DNA from: Phytopseudomonas seleniipraecipitans
GTDB taxonomy: Bacteria; Pseudomonadota; Gammaproteobacteria; Pseudomonadales; Pseudomonadaceae
Assembly (NCBI RefSeq): GCF_900102335.1
Contig: NZ_FNBM01000009.1
Coordinates: 167,387-231,386, forward strand
Reading direction: 5' to 3'
DNA: 64,000 nucleotides
Part shown: piece by piece, positions 63,665-64,000 of the stretch
How positions within the stretch are numbered: position 1 is the first letter of the stretch
How the letters are laid out: each line of letters starts with the position of its first letter
The notes under the pieces: model-generated
Databases searched by the model: none
What the model saw: only the letters and a program-made list of their open reading frames with translations
What the model was told of the DNA's origin: nothing
Program-made: the position numbers and the translations under genes

Positions 63665-64000
63665 CTATGTCAACGACCCTCCTTGCCTGGGGTTGTAATC
63701 GACTTGTTTCTGCATGAGTGCAAAGGCGATGCGCGCCAGTTTACGGGCCAGGATGGTTAAGGCTTCTGTTCGTTTCAGTCCACGCTTGAGGTAACCCTGA
63801 TAGACCTCTTGCCACCGCTGGGTCCGGGCAGCGGCCATCGCAGCGTTATGCAGAAGCCGGCGGATCTCCGGATCGCCCTGTTTGGTGATCTTGCGTTGGC
63901 CACAATATCGCCCCGACTCCTTCATGCGCACGTCTAGTCCAAGAAAGGCGATGAACGCATCGCTATTGCGAAAGGTTCCTCTGAGAAAGGCCATGTTCAG
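63665..64000 (-). mobile_element. IS110-family transposase, 5' part beyond window
   Basis: The minus-strand frame is open to the end of the window; 111 codons are visible. The sequence FRNSDAFIAFLGLDVRMKES, GQRKITKQGDPEIRRLLHNA and a basic C-terminus match the C-terminal Transposase_20 domain of IS110/IS1111 elements. The N-terminal DEDD domain would lie outside. IS110 ends lack clear long inverted repeats, so the left boundary near 63600-63665 cannot be set. Confidence 0.88.

Overview
The window is a stretch of a high-GC (about 60-63% by eye) gammaproteobacterial chromosome. It is almost certainly from a Pseudomonas. Supporting this are the gene neighbourhoods (dnaX-ybaB-recR; acnA next to an Aer-type transducer; tusA and rlmM nearby; trehalose/glucan genes beside ku-ligD), the 4-bp ATGA/GTGA overlaps within operons, and REP-like repeats ending in GGCTCCTACA. 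The species cannot be named from the sequence alone.

Region 1 (1-13.8 kb, + strand) starts inside malQ and continues with treY, a DUF2934 protein and a GlgX/TreX debranching enzyme. Translationally coupled to these is a four-gene cassette: acyl-CoA-dehydrogenase-like protein, PIG-L deacetylase, NodS-like methyltransferase and GT2 glycosyltransferase. A CBS-domain protein, a DUF72 protein and an operon in the same order as E. coli ybhP-clsB-ybhN follow. Region 2 (13.8-23.9 kb) is accessory metabolism and regulation: a PrpF-type isomerase, a CYP152-type peroxygenase P450, a MocR regulator divergent from a PaiB/GNAT/GNAT operon, a LysE exporter with an AraC regulator, and a DUF1615 lipoprotein.

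Region 3 (23.9-40.5 kb) carries the GlgE pathway on the minus strand (glgE, treS fused to maltokinase, glgB), then ku-ligD, an MgtC-like protein, several small genes, and a DUF2513 gene coupled to glgP. With region 1, the cell can convert alpha-glucan to trehalose (TreX, TreY, presumably TreZ just outside) and trehalose back to glucan (TreS-Mak, GlgE, GlgB), with GlgP and MalQ for breakdown. The presence of NHEJ genes here suggests a desiccation, osmotic or stationary-phase stress locus.

Region 4 (40.5-59.4 kb) contains OhrR/Ohr peroxide defence with a visible palindromic operator, an SDR/AhpD-like/monooxygenase operon divergent from an AraC regulator, and core genes: recR, ybaB, dnaX, pdxB, a MATE pump, tusA, rlmM, acnA and aer.

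Region 5 (59.4-64 kb) is decayed and mobile. It holds the first ~35 codons of an integron integrase, an attI-like site, one AT-rich cassette encoding a small membrane protein, a damaged attC-like site, a MITE-like inverted repeat, a DinB remnant and a GNAT gene broken by an in-frame stop. Small conserved genes and the end of an IS110-family transposase close the window. This fossil chromosomal integron is the most striking unflagged structure. The NodS/PIG-L/GT2 cassette and the CYP152 enzyme are the best leads for new biochemistry.
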